Origin: Crossiella sp. CA-258035
GTDB lineage: Bacteria; Actinomycetota; Actinomycetes; Mycobacteriales; Pseudonocardiaceae
Assembly: GCF_030064675.1 (NCBI RefSeq)
Contig: NZ_CP116413.1
Span: 9,106,172 to 9,170,171 of the forward strand
Direction of reading: 5' to 3'
Length of the DNA stretch: 64,000 nucleotides
Below are positions 22,306 to 30,952 of the stretch, in pieces (position 1 is the stretch's first letter; the number at the start of each line of letters is the position of its first letter). The notes under the pieces are model-generated. The model was not told the origin of the DNA and ran no database searches. It worked only from the letters and a program-made list of their open reading frames with translations. The position numbers and the translations under genes are program-made.

Positions 22306-23921
22306 GCGTCCTGCTCCGCGTCGAAGGTGTCACCAAGCGGTTCACCGGCGCGCTCGCGCTGGCCGATGTGGATCTCGAGGTGCGCGCGGGCGAGGTGCAC
22401 GTCCTGCTCGGGGAGAACGGGGCTGGCAAGAGCACGCTGGTCAAGGTGCTCGCCGGGGTGCACAAGCCGGATGCCGGGAAGGTGTTCCTGGCCGGTGAGC
22501 AGGTCAAGGTCGCCTCGCCGCAGCACGCCCGCTCGCTCGGCCTTGCCGTGATCTACCAGGAGCTGACCCTAGTCAGCCAGCTCTCCGTGGCGGAGAACCT
22601 GTTCCTGGGGCGCCAGCCGCGCCGCTTCGGCGTGATCGACCACCGCCGGATGCGCAGGGACGCGGCGCCGCTGCTGGAACGGGTCGGGCTCCGGGTCGAC
22701 CCGGCCACCCCGGTGCACCGCCTGGGCATCGCCCAGCAGCAGATGGTGGAGATCGCCCGCGCGCTGGACCAGAACGCCCGGATCCTGGTGCTGGACGAGC
22801 CGACCGCGGTGCTCACCGAGAGCGAGACCGACCGGCTGCTGGAGATCATGGACCAGCTGCGGCGGCAGGGCGTGGGCCTGGTGTTCATCACCCACCACCT
22901 GGAGGAGATCCGCCGGATCGCGGACCGGATCACCGTGCTGCGCGACGGGCGCAGCGTGGGCGTGCTGCCCGCCGGGTCCACCGAGGACGAGATGGTCCAG
23001 CTGATGGTCGGGCGGACCATCGAGGAGCAGTACCCCCGCCGGGCCGAAGAGGGCGGCACGGTCGCGCTGAAGGTGGAGAAGCTGACCCGCAAGGGCGCGT
23101 TCACCGACGTCTCCTTCGAGGTCAAGGCCGGTGAGGTGCTCGGCATCGCCGGGCTGGTCGGCTCCGGCCGCACCGAGGTGGCCCGCGCGATCTTCGGCGT
23201 GGACGGCTACGACTCGGGCCGGGTCGAGGTCGCCGGACGGCAACTGCCCGGCGGCAACGTCAAGGCGACCATGCGGGCCGGGCTGGGCCTGGTGCCGGAG
23301 GACCGCAAGGGCCAGGGCCTGGTGCTGACCTCCAGCGTCGGGGAGAACCTGGGCCTGGTCACCCTGCGCGGCGCCAGCCACCTGGGCCTGATCGACCGGC
23401 GCGGCCAGCAGCGCAAGGCGGATGAGATCGCCGGCAAGCTGCGGGTGCGCTGCTCGGGGCTGGGCCAGACGGTCAAGGAGCTCTCCGGCGGCAACCAGCA
23501 GAAGATCGCCATCGGCAAGTGGCTGCTGGCCGACCCGCAGGTGCTGGTGCTCGACGAGCCCACCAGAGGGGTCGACGTGGGCGCCAAGGTCGAGATCTAC
23601 GAGCTGATCAACCAGATGACCGCCAACGGCCGCGCGGTGGTGCTGATCTCCAGCGACCTGCCCGAGGTGCTCGGCATGAGCGACCGGGTGCTGGTGATGG
23701 CGGGCGGCCGGGTGGCGGGCGAGCTCAGCGCGGCCGAGGCCACCCAGGACTCGGTGATGGCGCTGGCCGTCTCCGACCCGGCGGCGCGCCGGCGGGTGCC
23801 CGCCTTCAGCGCGGCCTGGAACGAGGCCGAGCAGGCCGAGCAGCTCGACGCGCAGCAGCGGCAGGATCAGGACGAACCCGGCGGGATCACCGTCGACAGC
23901 ACTCGGGAGCAGCGGGCATGA
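22302..23921 (+). CDS. rbsA: Ribose ABC transporter ATP-binding protein (double ATPase)
   Basis: A 539-residue protein with two fused ABC domains. The first has Walker A GENGAGKST, the family's variant signature RLGIAQQQ and Walker B LVLDEPTAVL. The second has a degenerate Walker A (GLVGSGRTEV), normal for RbsA/XylG-type proteins, the signature LSGGNQQK and LVLDEPTRGVDVG. It powers import through RbsC. A charged, Gln-rich tail of about 30 residues extends beyond the usual end. The ATG overlaps the rbsR stop, with GGAGGA upstream. Ribose specificity is assigned from the neighbours rbsK and rbsD. Confidence 0.92.
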   Translation: MSVLLRVEGVTKRFTGALALADVDLEVRAGEVHVLLGENGAGKSTLVKVLAGVHKPDAGKVFLAGEQVKVASPQHARSLGLAVIYQELTLVSQLSVAENLFLGRQPRRFGVIDHRRMRRDAAPLLERVGLRVDPATPVHRLGIAQQQMVEIARALDQNARILVLDEPTAVLTESETDRLLEIMDQLRRQGVGLVFITHHLEEIRRIADRITVLRDGRSVGVLPAGSTEDEMVQLMVGRTIEEQYPRRAEEGGTVALKVEKLTRKGAFTDVSFEVKAGEVLGIAGLVGSGRTEVARAIFGVDGYDSGRVEVAGRQLPGGNVKATMRAGLGLVPEDRKGQGLVLTSSVGENLGLVTLRGASHLGLIDRRGQQRKADEIAGKLRVRCSGLGQTVKELSGGNQQKIAIGKWLLADPQVLVLDEPTRGVDVGAKVEIYELINQMTANGRAVVLISSDLPEVLGMSDRVLVMAGGRVAGELSAAEATQDSVMALAVSDPAARRRVPAFSAAWNEAEQAEQLDAQQRQDQDEPGGITVDSTREQRA

Positions 23922-24889
23922 CCACCACCGGAACCACCCAGCAGCGGCGAAAGGCGCCCGATGTCGGGCGGCTGCTGTCGGAGAACGGGGCCCTCGGTGG
24001 CCTGCTGCTGCTCGTGGTCGCGCTGAGCCTGCTCACCCCGACCTTCCTGACCACGCAGAACCTGCTCAACGTCGGCGTGCAGGCCGCAGTGGTCGCGGTG
24101 CTCGCCTTCGGCCAGACCTTCGTGATCGTCTCCTCCGGGGTCGACCTGTCGGTGGGCAGCGTGGCCGCCCTCTCCGGCATCGTGGCCGCCTACACCGCGG
24201 CCGAGACCGGCCTGCCCGGCTGGCTGGCGCTGATCGCCGGTCTCGGCGTCGGCGCGCTGGCCGGCCTGGTCAACGGCGTGCTGGTCAGCTACGGCAGGCT
24301 GCCCGCCTTCATCGCCACCCTGGCCATGCTCAGCGTGGCCCGCGGCCTGACCCTGGTGGTCTCCCAGGGCGCGCCGAAGGCCACCCCGGACGAGGTCACC
24401 TTCCTCGGCTCCACCATCGGCGACTTCCTCCCGGTGCCGCTGCTGGTGATGTTGGGTGTGCTGGCTCTCACAAGCTTCATCCTCAACCGGACCTACCCGG
24501 GCCGCACGATGTACGCCATCGGCGGCAACGAGGAGGCGGCGATGCTCTCCGGCATCGACGTGCGCAAGAACAAGTTGATCATCTATGCGCTGTCCGGGCT
24601 GTTCGCGGGTATCGCGGGCATCCTGCTGGCCGGGCGGCTGGGCTCGGCCGGTCCGCAGGCGGCAGTGGGTTACGAGCTGGACGCGATCGCCGCCGTGGTG
24701 ATCGGCGGGGCGTCCCTTTCCGGCGGTGTGGGCAAGGCCAGCGGTGCTTTCGTCGGGGCGTTGGTCCTCGCGGTATTGCGCAACGGACTCAATCTGGTCC
24801 AGGTTTCTCCTTTCTGGCAACAGGTCGTGATCGGCGTGGTGATCGCCGTGGCCGTCCTGGTTGACACGCTTCGCCGCCGCAGTCGCTGA
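23918..24889 (+). CDS. rbsC: Ribose ABC transporter permease
   Basis: A 323-residue permease with about eight to ten membrane helices. Family-specific stretches include FVIVSSGVDLSVGSVAALSG near residue 70, NRTYPGRTMYAIGGNEEAA (the loop contacting the ATPase) and AVVIGGASLSGGVGKASGA. It overlaps rbsA by ATGA, implying coupled translation. It forms the membrane pore with the two lobes of RbsA. The N-terminal 20 residues are polar and cytoplasmic. Confidence 0.92.
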   Translation: MTTTGTTQQRRKAPDVGRLLSENGALGGLLLLVVALSLLTPTFLTTQNLLNVGVQAAVVAVLAFGQTFVIVSSGVDLSVGSVAALSGIVAAYTAAETGLPGWLALIAGLGVGALAGLVNGVLVSYGRLPAFIATLAMLSVARGLTLVVSQGAPKATPDEVTFLGSTIGDFLPVPLLVMLGVLALTSFILNRTYPGRTMYAIGGNEEAAMLSGIDVRKNKLIIYALSGLFAGIAGILLAGRLGSAGPQAAVGYELDAIAAVVIGGASLSGGVGKASGAFVGALVLAVLRNGLNLVQVSPFWQQVVIGVVIAVAVLVDTLRRRSR

Positions 24890-24922
24890 CCGTCAGGGAC
24901 CAGCAGAAAGGGACTCTCCGCA

Positions 24923-25870
24923 ATGAGGCACTCCAGGCGGGCCTTGCTCGCCGCCGCGACCGCCGCCGCACTCGTGTTCGTCGCCGCCTGTGACCCGAGC
25001 AGTGACGCCAACACCCCCGCGTCCGGCGGGGACATCACGATCGGCTTCGCGTCCTCGACCCTGACCAACCCCTTCTTCATCCAGCTCAGGGAGGGTGTCC
25101 AGCAGGCGGAGAAGGAGTTCGGCGTCAAGATCGTCTACATGGACGCCAACAACGACGCGGCCACCCAGCTGGAGCAGGTGCAGAGCCTGGTCACGCAGAA
25201 GGTGAAGGCGATCCTGCTCAACCCGGTGGACACCCAGCAGTCCGGCGAGTCGGCGAAGGCGGCGGAGAACGCGCGCATCCCGCTGGTCGCGGTGGACCGC
25301 GCGGTCACCGGCGGCCGGGTGATCTCCGAGGTGTCCTCCGACAACGTGCAGGGCGGGGTGGACGCGGCCGCGGCGCTGGCCAAGGCCACCGGCCCGGGCG
25401 AGGTGCTGCACCTGCAGGGCCTGCTCGGCACCTCGGCCAGCCGGGACCGCGGCGAGGGCTTCCAGCAGGGCCTGGCGCTGCGTTCCAGCGTGCGCATCGC
25501 GCTGTCCAAGTCCGCCGAGTTCGACCGGGCCAAGGGCATGTCGGTCACCACGGACATGCTCACCGCCAAGCCCGGGGTGAAGGGCCTGTTCGCGGAGAAC
25601 GACGACATGGCGCTGGGCGCCGTGCAGGCCCTCGGTGACAAGGCGGGCAAGACCTTCCAGATCGTCGGCTTCGACGGCACGCCCGAGGCGCTGGCCGCGG
25701 TGGAGAGCGGCAAGCTCGCCGCCACTGTGGCCCAGCAGCCCAAGGAACTGGGCCGTCAGGCGGTTGAGCAGGCCATCCGCTACCTCAAGGGTCAGACCGT
25801 CCGCAACCTCGTGGAGATCCCCACCCGCGTGGTCACCAAGGCCAACGTGCGCGAGTTCCTGACGAACTGA
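24923..25870 (+). CDS. rbsB: Ribose-binding lipoprotein, copy 1
   Basis: A 315-residue type I periplasmic-binding lipoprotein. The lipobox VAAC places the lipidated cysteine at residue 23. The mature protein starts with an Asp/Ser/Thr-rich linker and then TIGFASSTLTNPFFIQLREG. Other markers are QSLVTQKVKAILLNPVD, HLQGLLGTSASRDRG and VGFDGTPEALAAVESGKLAA. It should capture ribose outside the membrane and deliver it to RbsC. The ATG follows AAAGGG. A second, clearly homologous gene follows 55 bp later. Start and lipobox are clear; sugar specificity is by context. Confidence 0.88.
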   Translation: MRHSRRALLAAATAAALVFVAACDPSSDANTPASGGDITIGFASSTLTNPFFIQLREGVQQAEKEFGVKIVYMDANNDAATQLEQVQSLVTQKVKAILLNPVDTQQSGESAKAAENARIPLVAVDRAVTGGRVISEVSSDNVQGGVDAAAALAKATGPGEVLHLQGLLGTSASRDRGEGFQQGLALRSSVRIALSKSAEFDRAKGMSVTTDMLTAKPGVKGLFAENDDMALGAVQALGDKAGKTFQIVGFDGTPEALAAVESGKLAATVAQQPKELGRQAVEQAIRYLKGQTVRNLVEIPTRVVTKANVREFLTN

Positions 25871-25925
25871 GCGGATGCAGAGTTCCACCGGCCCCCACCC
25901 GGTAGGCAAGGAAAGGTAACCCCGA

Positions 25926-26867
25926 ATGAAGATGCTCAACCGCGCCGTGTTCGCCACGCTGGCGGCCTCGACGCTGGCGTTCACCGCGGCATGCGGCGGC
26001 GGCGCCGGATCCGGCAACTCCGGCTCCGGTGAGGTCGTGATCGGCATGACCCTGTCGACGCTGTCCAACACCTTCTTCACCACCCTGCGGGACGCGGCCC
26101 AGAAGGCCGCCGACTCCGCCAAGGTGAAGCTGGTCGTCCAGGACGCGCAGAACGACGCTGCCACCCAGCTCACGCAGGTGCAGAACTTCGTCAGCCAGGG
26201 CGTCAAGGCGATCATCATCAACCCGGTCGACTCCGACCAGGCGACCCCGGCCGCCAAGGCCGCGGAGAACGCCAAGATCCCGGTCATCGCGGTGGACCGG
26301 GTGATCAACAACGCCACGGTCGCGGCGTCGATCGCCTCGGACAACGTGCAGGGCGGTCAGCTCGCCGCGGACACCCTGGCCAAGCTGGTCGGCTCCGGTG
26401 ACGTGCTGCACCTGCAGGGCGTGCTGGGCACCTCGGCCAGCCGGGACCGCGGCCAGGGCTTCACCACCAACATCAAGAACGCCGCCGGGATCAAGGTCGC
26501 CGCGACCCAGACCGCAGAGTTCGAGAAGGCCAAGGGCATGTCGGTGACCACCGACCTGCTGCAGGCGCAGGCCGGCACCAAGGGCATCTTCGCGGAGAAC
26601 GACGAGATGGCGCTCGGCGCGGTGCAGGCCCTCGGCGACAAGGCGGGCAAGGACGTCCAGGTGGTCGGCTTCGACGGCACCGCGGACGCGCTCACCGCGA
26701 TCGAGGCGGGCAAGCTGGCGGCCAGCGTCGCGCAGCAGCCCGCGGAGCTGGGCAAGCTCGCCATCGAGCAGGCGGTGAAGGCGGCCAAGGGCGAGAAGAC
26801 CGAGGCCAAGATCTCCGTCCCGGTCAAGGTCATCACCAAGGACAACCTGGCCGAGTTCAAGAAGTGA
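25926..26867 (+). CDS. rbsB: Ribose-binding lipoprotein, copy 2
   Basis: A 313-residue paralogue of the preceding protein. The lipobox TAAC puts lipidation at Cys23. It shares long blocks with copy 1 (GTSASRDRG, AKGMSVTTD, AENDEMALGAVQALGDKAGK, VGFDGTADALTAIEAGKLAA), but the N-terminal linker is Gly/Ser-rich and several binding-cleft loops differ: TLSNTFFTTLRDA here against TLTNPFFIQLREG in copy 1. It may bind a different pentose or have a different affinity for the same importer. AAGGAAAGG precedes the ATG. Its stop overlaps the rbsK start (GTGA). Confidence 0.88.
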   Translation: MKMLNRAVFATLAASTLAFTAACGGGAGSGNSGSGEVVIGMTLSTLSNTFFTTLRDAAQKAADSAKVKLVVQDAQNDAATQLTQVQNFVSQGVKAIIINPVDSDQATPAAKAAENAKIPVIAVDRVINNATVAASIASDNVQGGQLAADTLAKLVGSGDVLHLQGVLGTSASRDRGQGFTTNIKNAAGIKVAATQTAEFEKAKGMSVTTDLLQAQAGTKGIFAENDEMALGAVQALGDKAGKDVQVVGFDGTADALTAIEAGKLAASVAQQPAELGKLAIEQAVKAAKGEKTEAKISVPVKVITKDNLAEFKK

Positions 26868-27781
26868 TCACATCGCTGACCGCGTTGACGGACATCGTGG
26901 TCGTCGGCTCCGCGAACGCGGACCTGGTGACCACGGTGGCGCGCCGCCCAGCAGCCGGTGAGACGGTGCTGGGCTCGGACCTGCGGGTCTCGCCCGGCGG
27001 CAAGGGCGCCAACCAGGCGGTCGCGGCCGCCAGGCTGGGCGCCGGGGTGGCCTTCCTCGGCGCGGTCGGCGATGACGAACACGGCCAGCTGCTGCTGGAG
27101 TCGATGCGGTCGGCCGGGGTGCGCACCGAACACGTGCGCACGCCCGACCGGCCCACCGGCATCGCGCACATCACGGTCACCCCGGACGGGGAGAACTCGA
27201 TCGTGGTCTCACCCGGCGCCAACGGCACGCTGACCACTGCGGACATCGACCGGGCCGCCTCGGTGATCGCGATCTCCACGGTGGTGCTGGTCTCGCTGGA
27301 GGTGCCGATGCCCGCCGCCCTGCGCGCCATCGAGCTGGCCCGCGCGGCCGGGGTGCGCACGGTGCTGAACCTGTCCCCGCCCGGCCCGCTGACCGCGGAC
27401 GCGCTGGCCGCGCTGGACCCCCTGATCGTCAACGAGCACGAGGCCGGCTGGCTGCTCGGCGCGGAGACCACCAGCGCGGACGGCCCGGCCCTGGCCGAGG
27501 CGCTGCTCGCGCTCGGCCCGCGCTCGGTGGTGGTGACCCTCGGCGGCCGCGGCGCGGTGGTGGCCACCCCGGACTGCGTGAGCACGGTGGCCGCGCCCAG
27601 GGTCAGCGCGGTGGACACCACCGGCGCGGGCGACGCCTTCGCCGGCGCGCTGGCCGCCCGGCTCTCCGCCGGCGACGAGCTGCTGGCTGCGACCGGTTTC
27701 GCGGTCCGCGCGGCGGCCATCTCGGTGACCCGTCCCGGCGCGCAGCCCTCCTACCCGACCAGGGGCGAGGTGCGCGCGTGA
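26864..27781 (+). CDS. rbsK: Ribokinase
   Basis: A 305-residue PfkB-family kinase that converts ribose to ribose-5-phosphate with ATP. PfkB signature 1 appears as GGKGANQAVAAARLG near residue 42 and signature 2 as DTTGAGDAFAGAL with the catalytic Asp near residue 252. The N-terminal VVVGSANADLV is the usual ribokinase opening. GTG 26864 overlaps the preceding stop; a slightly later start is possible. It is followed directly by rbsD, completing the intracellular part of the pathway. Confidence 0.92.
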   Translation: MITSLTALTDIVVVGSANADLVTTVARRPAAGETVLGSDLRVSPGGKGANQAVAAARLGAGVAFLGAVGDDEHGQLLLESMRSAGVRTEHVRTPDRPTGIAHITVTPDGENSIVVSPGANGTLTTADIDRAASVIAISTVVLVSLEVPMPAALRAIELARAAGVRTVLNLSPPGPLTADALAALDPLIVNEHEAGWLLGAETTSADGPALAEALLALGPRSVVVTLGGRGAVVATPDCVSTVAAPRVSAVDTTGAGDAFAGALAARLSAGDELLAATGFAVRAAAISVTRPGAQPSYPTRGEVRA

Positions 27782-28167
27782 AGCGGGCCGGCATCCTGCA
27801 CGCCGAGCTGAGCGCCGCGTTGGCCCGGCTCGGCCACACCGACGAGCTGGTGGTGGCCGACTGCGGCCTGCCCATCCCGGACGGCCCGCAGCTGATCGAC
27901 CTGGCCTTCTCCTTCGGCGTGCCCGGTTTCCTGGACGTGCTGGACGGGCTGCTGACCGAGCTGGTGGTCGAGGGCGCGGTGGTGGCCACCGAGCTGGATG
28001 CCGCCAACCCGGACTGCGCGGTGGCGGTGACCGAGCGGCTGACCAAGCTGGAGCGGGTGGACCACGAGGAGTTCAAGCGCCGGGTGGCCGGGGTGAAGCT
28101 GGTCGTGCGGACCGGCGAGGCCAGCCCGTACGCCAACATCCTGCTCCGCTGCGGCGTGCCCTTCTAG
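27778..28167 (+). CDS. rbsD: D-ribose pyranase
   Basis: A 129-residue RbsD-family protein that interconverts pyranose and furanose forms of ribose so that ribokinase can use it. Conserved pieces are GILHAELSAALARLGHTDEL, DCGLPIPDG and the C-terminal YANILLRCGVPF. The GTG overlaps the rbsK stop by 4 bp (GTGA). It is the last gene of the rbs operon and its stop overlaps the convergent DUF2339 gene by 4 bp. Confidence 0.92.
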   Translation: MKRAGILHAELSAALARLGHTDELVVADCGLPIPDGPQLIDLAFSFGVPGFLDVLDGLLTELVVEGAVVATELDAANPDCAVAVTERLTKLERVDHEEFKRRVAGVKLVVRTGEASPYANILLRCGVPF

Positions 28168-29960
28168 CCCGTCTCCTCCTTCACCGCCGCGACCAGCCGG
28201 GCGTACCGGGTGCCGACCACCAGCAGCACCAGTCCGGCGCCGAGCACCGCGGCCACCCTGGCCAGTCCGTCCAGCGTGGCCAGGTCGAACAGGAACAGCT
28301 TGGCCAGCGCGATGCCCAGCAGCACCATCCCGGTGACCCGCAGGTGCGCCGAGCGGATGCCGCGCAGCAGCAGCACCAGCGCGGCCGCGGTCCAGCTGAG
28401 CGTGACCAGCACGTGCCCGGTGAGGAAGCCGTCCCGGTCCGGCAGCGCGAGCAGCGCCGAGCCGAGGATGGTCAGCGCGGTGCCGTAGAGCGCGACCGCC
28501 GCGGCGATCAGCCACAGCACCCGCTCCGCGCTGTCCGCCGGTCCGCGCAGCAGCCCGGTCCGGAAGGCGGCCACCGGCAGCGCGACCGCCACCGCGGCCA
28601 GCAGCAGCCCGGTCACCGGGACGCTCGCCTCGACCAGCGCGGTGGGCTCGCGGAAGAGCAGGCGCACCGGCACGGTGGTGATCAGCGCGGCGAACAGCCC
28701 GGCGATCCCGTAGCCCAGCGCGCCGAACAGCGGCAGCCTGCTGCGCAGCCACCAGGCCAGGCCGGCCAGCACCAGCGCCGCGCCGAGCAGGGTCAGCCCC
28801 CTGGAGCCGCCCTCGGCGTAGGTCATGATCGCTTGGAATATGCCGACCAGCCCGACCGCGGCGGCCGTGATGGCGAACCTGCTGGTCAGCCACTTGCCGA
28901 CGGCCGCGAAGGCGAAGGCCACCGCGGCCAGCCCGAGCGCGGCCTTGCTCGCTCCGACCTGGTCCAGGATGCCCGCGGAGAGCAGCGGCGGCACAGCGGC
29001 CGAGGCCAGCACGACCAGCGGCACCGGGTCCGAGGGCCGCAGCCGGGCGGCCGCCGCGGCCAGCAGCATGGCCAGCACCGCGGCGCCGAAGCTGACCGCG
29101 ATGGTGGCGTGCTGCTCGGCCGAGGTGAGGATGGCGCGCAGTCCGGCCAGCACCGCGCCGAGCAGCGCGGGCAGCGTCGCCGCGGCCACCAGCCCGGACC
29201 AGTCCTTGATCAGCCGCACCGGCGCGGCGGCCAGCGCGAGCACCATCAGGAAGCCGACCAGCAGCGGGGTGAAGGCCATGGTCAGCATCGGCGCGCTGAC
29301 CGCGGCGCCCAGCACCACCCCGACGGCCAGCGGCTGGGCGTCCCAGCGCACCGCCAGCCACAGCCCGGCCGCGGTCACCGCCACCCCGGCGAGCAGTCCG
29401 AGGTGCACGGGCAGGAACTCGTGCAGCGAGGTGGCCGCCACGATGTCCAGGTAGAGCGCGGCGAACCCGGTGGCCGCCAGCGCGTACCCGGTGGTGCGCC
29501 CACCGGGCCTGCCGTAGGCGCGCAACGCGAGCCCGACCAGCCCCAGCCCCAGCACCGCGCCACCGGCCACCCTGGGCAACGGCCCGAAGTAGCCCCGCTG
29601 CGCGGCCAGCACCAGGAACAACACCAGGCCGAGCAGGGTGACCCCACCGCCGACCCAGGTGACGATCCGGCTGTTGCGCCGCTGCCGCGCGCCCGGGTCC
29701 ACCGGCGGCGGGGGAGGCGGCGGCTGCCACTGCGGCGGGTAGCCGGGCGGCGGGGCGAATCCCGGCGGCCGGTGGGTGGGCACAAAACCGGGCGGCGGGA
29801 ACTGGGCCGTCGGGACCGGTGTGGCCGGTGGTGTGGGCACGGGCGGCGCCTGTCCCGTGCTCGTCTCCACCGCGGAGCGCAGCTCCGTCTCCAGCGCCTG
29901 CAGTCGCAGACCCATCTCGCGAAGCTCCTGCGCCACGCGCAACACCGGTTGAGCCGTCAT
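28164..29960 (-). CDS. DUF2339 polytopic membrane protein
   Basis: A 598-residue protein. The N-terminus has a short helix (ELREMGLRLQALETELRS), then a Pro-rich segment (residues 38-92, including a run of prolines near 80), then at least fifteen hydrophobic helices to the end, many with Ala/Gly/Leu-rich repeats typical of DUF2339. The basic motif RQRRNSRIVTWVGGGVTLLG opens the membrane domain. No catalytic motif is seen and the function is unknown. ATG 29960 is chosen; the helix precedes the Pro-rich region as in homologues. Confidence 0.75.
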   Translation of the reverse strand: MTAQPVLRVAQELREMGLRLQALETELRSAVETSTGQAPPVPTPPATPVPTAQFPPPGFVPTHRPPGFAPPPGYPPQWQPPPPPPPVDPGARQRRNSRIVTWVGGGVTLLGLVLFLVLAAQRGYFGPLPRVAGGAVLGLGLVGLALRAYGRPGGRTTGYALAATGFAALYLDIVAATSLHEFLPVHLGLLAGVAVTAAGLWLAVRWDAQPLAVGVVLGAAVSAPMLTMAFTPLLVGFLMVLALAAAPVRLIKDWSGLVAAATLPALLGAVLAGLRAILTSAEQHATIAVSFGAAVLAMLLAAAAARLRPSDPVPLVVLASAAVPPLLSAGILDQVGASKAALGLAAVAFAFAAVGKWLTSRFAITAAAVGLVGIFQAIMTYAEGGSRGLTLLGAALVLAGLAWWLRSRLPLFGALGYGIAGLFAALITTVPVRLLFREPTALVEASVPVTGLLLAAVAVALPVAAFRTGLLRGPADSAERVLWLIAAAVALYGTALTILGSALLALPDRDGFLTGHVLVTLSWTAAALVLLLRGIRSAHLRVTGMVLLGIALAKLFLFDLATLDGLARVAAVLGAGLVLLVVGTRYARLVAAVKEETG

Positions 29961-30164
29961 GTGCGACAGGGTGCTGCCTCACCCCGTCCTGGTGAATCCG
30001 CAGGACTACTCAGACCGCGTTACAAACTGGCCGCGATCAAGCTGTGGATAACTCATATTCGCAGCTCAGAGCCCCAATTTTCACCCGCGAGGAGCAACCT
30101 GTCGCCAGGTTTCTCCACAACAGATCCCCAGTTGTCCACAGCTCACCGCGGACCGGTGCACAAC
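29961..30164. promoter_or_regulatory. Intergenic region with three DnaA boxes
   Basis: In 204 bp there are TGTGGATAA (30043-30051, the reverse complement of perfect TTATCCACA), TTCTCCACA (30111-30119, one mismatch) and TTGTCCACA (30132-30140, the actinomycete consensus), plus an A+T-richer core CAATTTTCACC near 30074-30084. The region lies between two minus-strand genes about 34 kb from the expected origin and must also hold the DUF2339 promoter. Confidence 0.6.
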
Positions 30165-30914
30165 TCAGCCCTTGGCGGCGCGCACCGCGGCCAGGAACGC
30201 GTTCACCTCGTCGGAGGGACCGCACTGCTGCTCGCGCATCTGCTCGCGCTGCTCCGCCCACATCTTCTCCACCGCGGCCTTGATGCCCTCGTCGCCGCCG
30301 TGGAAGGCGAAGATCAGCTCGTCCATCCGCTCGACCACGCGCACCGCGCGCTCGTCGGTCGGCGCCGCGCCCTCCGCCATCAGGGCGTCGACCTCGGCGA
30401 ACAGCCGCGGCCACTCGTTCTCGACCTCCTTGATGGCCTCCTCGCCGAACTCCTCCCGGCGGCGGGCCAGCTGGTCGAGCTGCTCCTGGGTGTAATAGCT
30501 CTCGATCATCGTCATCGTCTCCAACGCTTGCAGGAACTCGGTGGCGTCCGGAGTGACCGAGCCGTCCAGCTTCGCCAGCAGCGAGCGCACCTGGGCCCGC
30601 AGCCGCTGGGCCTCGCGCACCTGGTTGTCGAGCTGGGTGAGCTGGGTGTGCAGCACCTCGCGCAGCACCCCCGGATCGGGGTCGGCCTCGCTCAGCGCGA
30701 CGCCCACGTCCTCCAGCGACAGCCCGAAGGAGCGCAGCGCCCGCACCCGGTACAGCCGCTGCAGGTCAGCGGCGGTGTACCTGCGGTGGCCAGCCGAGGT
30801 CCGTTCGCTCGGCCGCACCAGCCCGATCTGGTCGTAGTGGTGCAGCGTGCGGACGGTCAGTCCGGTGGCCCGCGCCAGTTCCCCGACGCTCCACCGCTTG
30901 GTCTCTCCGTTCAC
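30165..30914 (-). CDS. TipA-like MerR-family regulator
   Basis: A 249-residue regulator. The MerR helix-turn-helix is WSVGELARATGLTVRTLHHYDQIGLVRPSERT-type at residues 8-75, followed by a coiled coil (about 80-130, LTQLDNQVREAQRLRAQVRSLL) and a TipAS-like effector domain (YTQEQLDQLARRREEFGEE; WPRLFAEVDALM; AEQREQMREQQCGPSDEVNAFLAA). TipAS domains bind thiopeptide-type or other bulky ligands. A Cys near the C-terminus (EQQCGPS) could be reactive. GTG 30914 is chosen because it lies 7 nt after the -10 of a MerR-type promoter, so the transcript is leaderless and the gene is probably autoregulated. Confidence 0.83.
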   Translation of the reverse strand: MNGETKRWSVGELARATGLTVRTLHHYDQIGLVRPSERTSAGHRRYTAADLQRLYRVRALRSFGLSLEDVGVALSEADPDPGVLREVLHTQLTQLDNQVREAQRLRAQVRSLLAKLDGSVTPDATEFLQALETMTMIESYYTQEQLDQLARRREEFGEEAIKEVENEWPRLFAEVDALMAEGAAPTDERAVRVVERMDELIFAFHGGDEGIKAAVEKMWAEQREQMREQQCGPSDEVNAFLAAVRAAKG

Positions 30915-30921
30915 GTCGATG

Positions 30922-30952
30922 ACGGTAGGAGCTGACGTCGCGTCAGGTTCAA
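30922..30952 (-). promoter_or_regulatory. Autoregulatory MerR promoter with palindromic operator
   Basis: On the minus strand: -35 TTGAAC (30952-30947), 19-bp spacer containing the palindrome CTGACGCGACGTCAG (30946-30932), -10 TACCGT (30927-30922), then GTG 7 nt later. The stretched spacing with an operator between the boxes is the MerR-family hallmark. The -35 overlaps the last codons of the upstream minus-strand gene. Confidence 0.72.
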
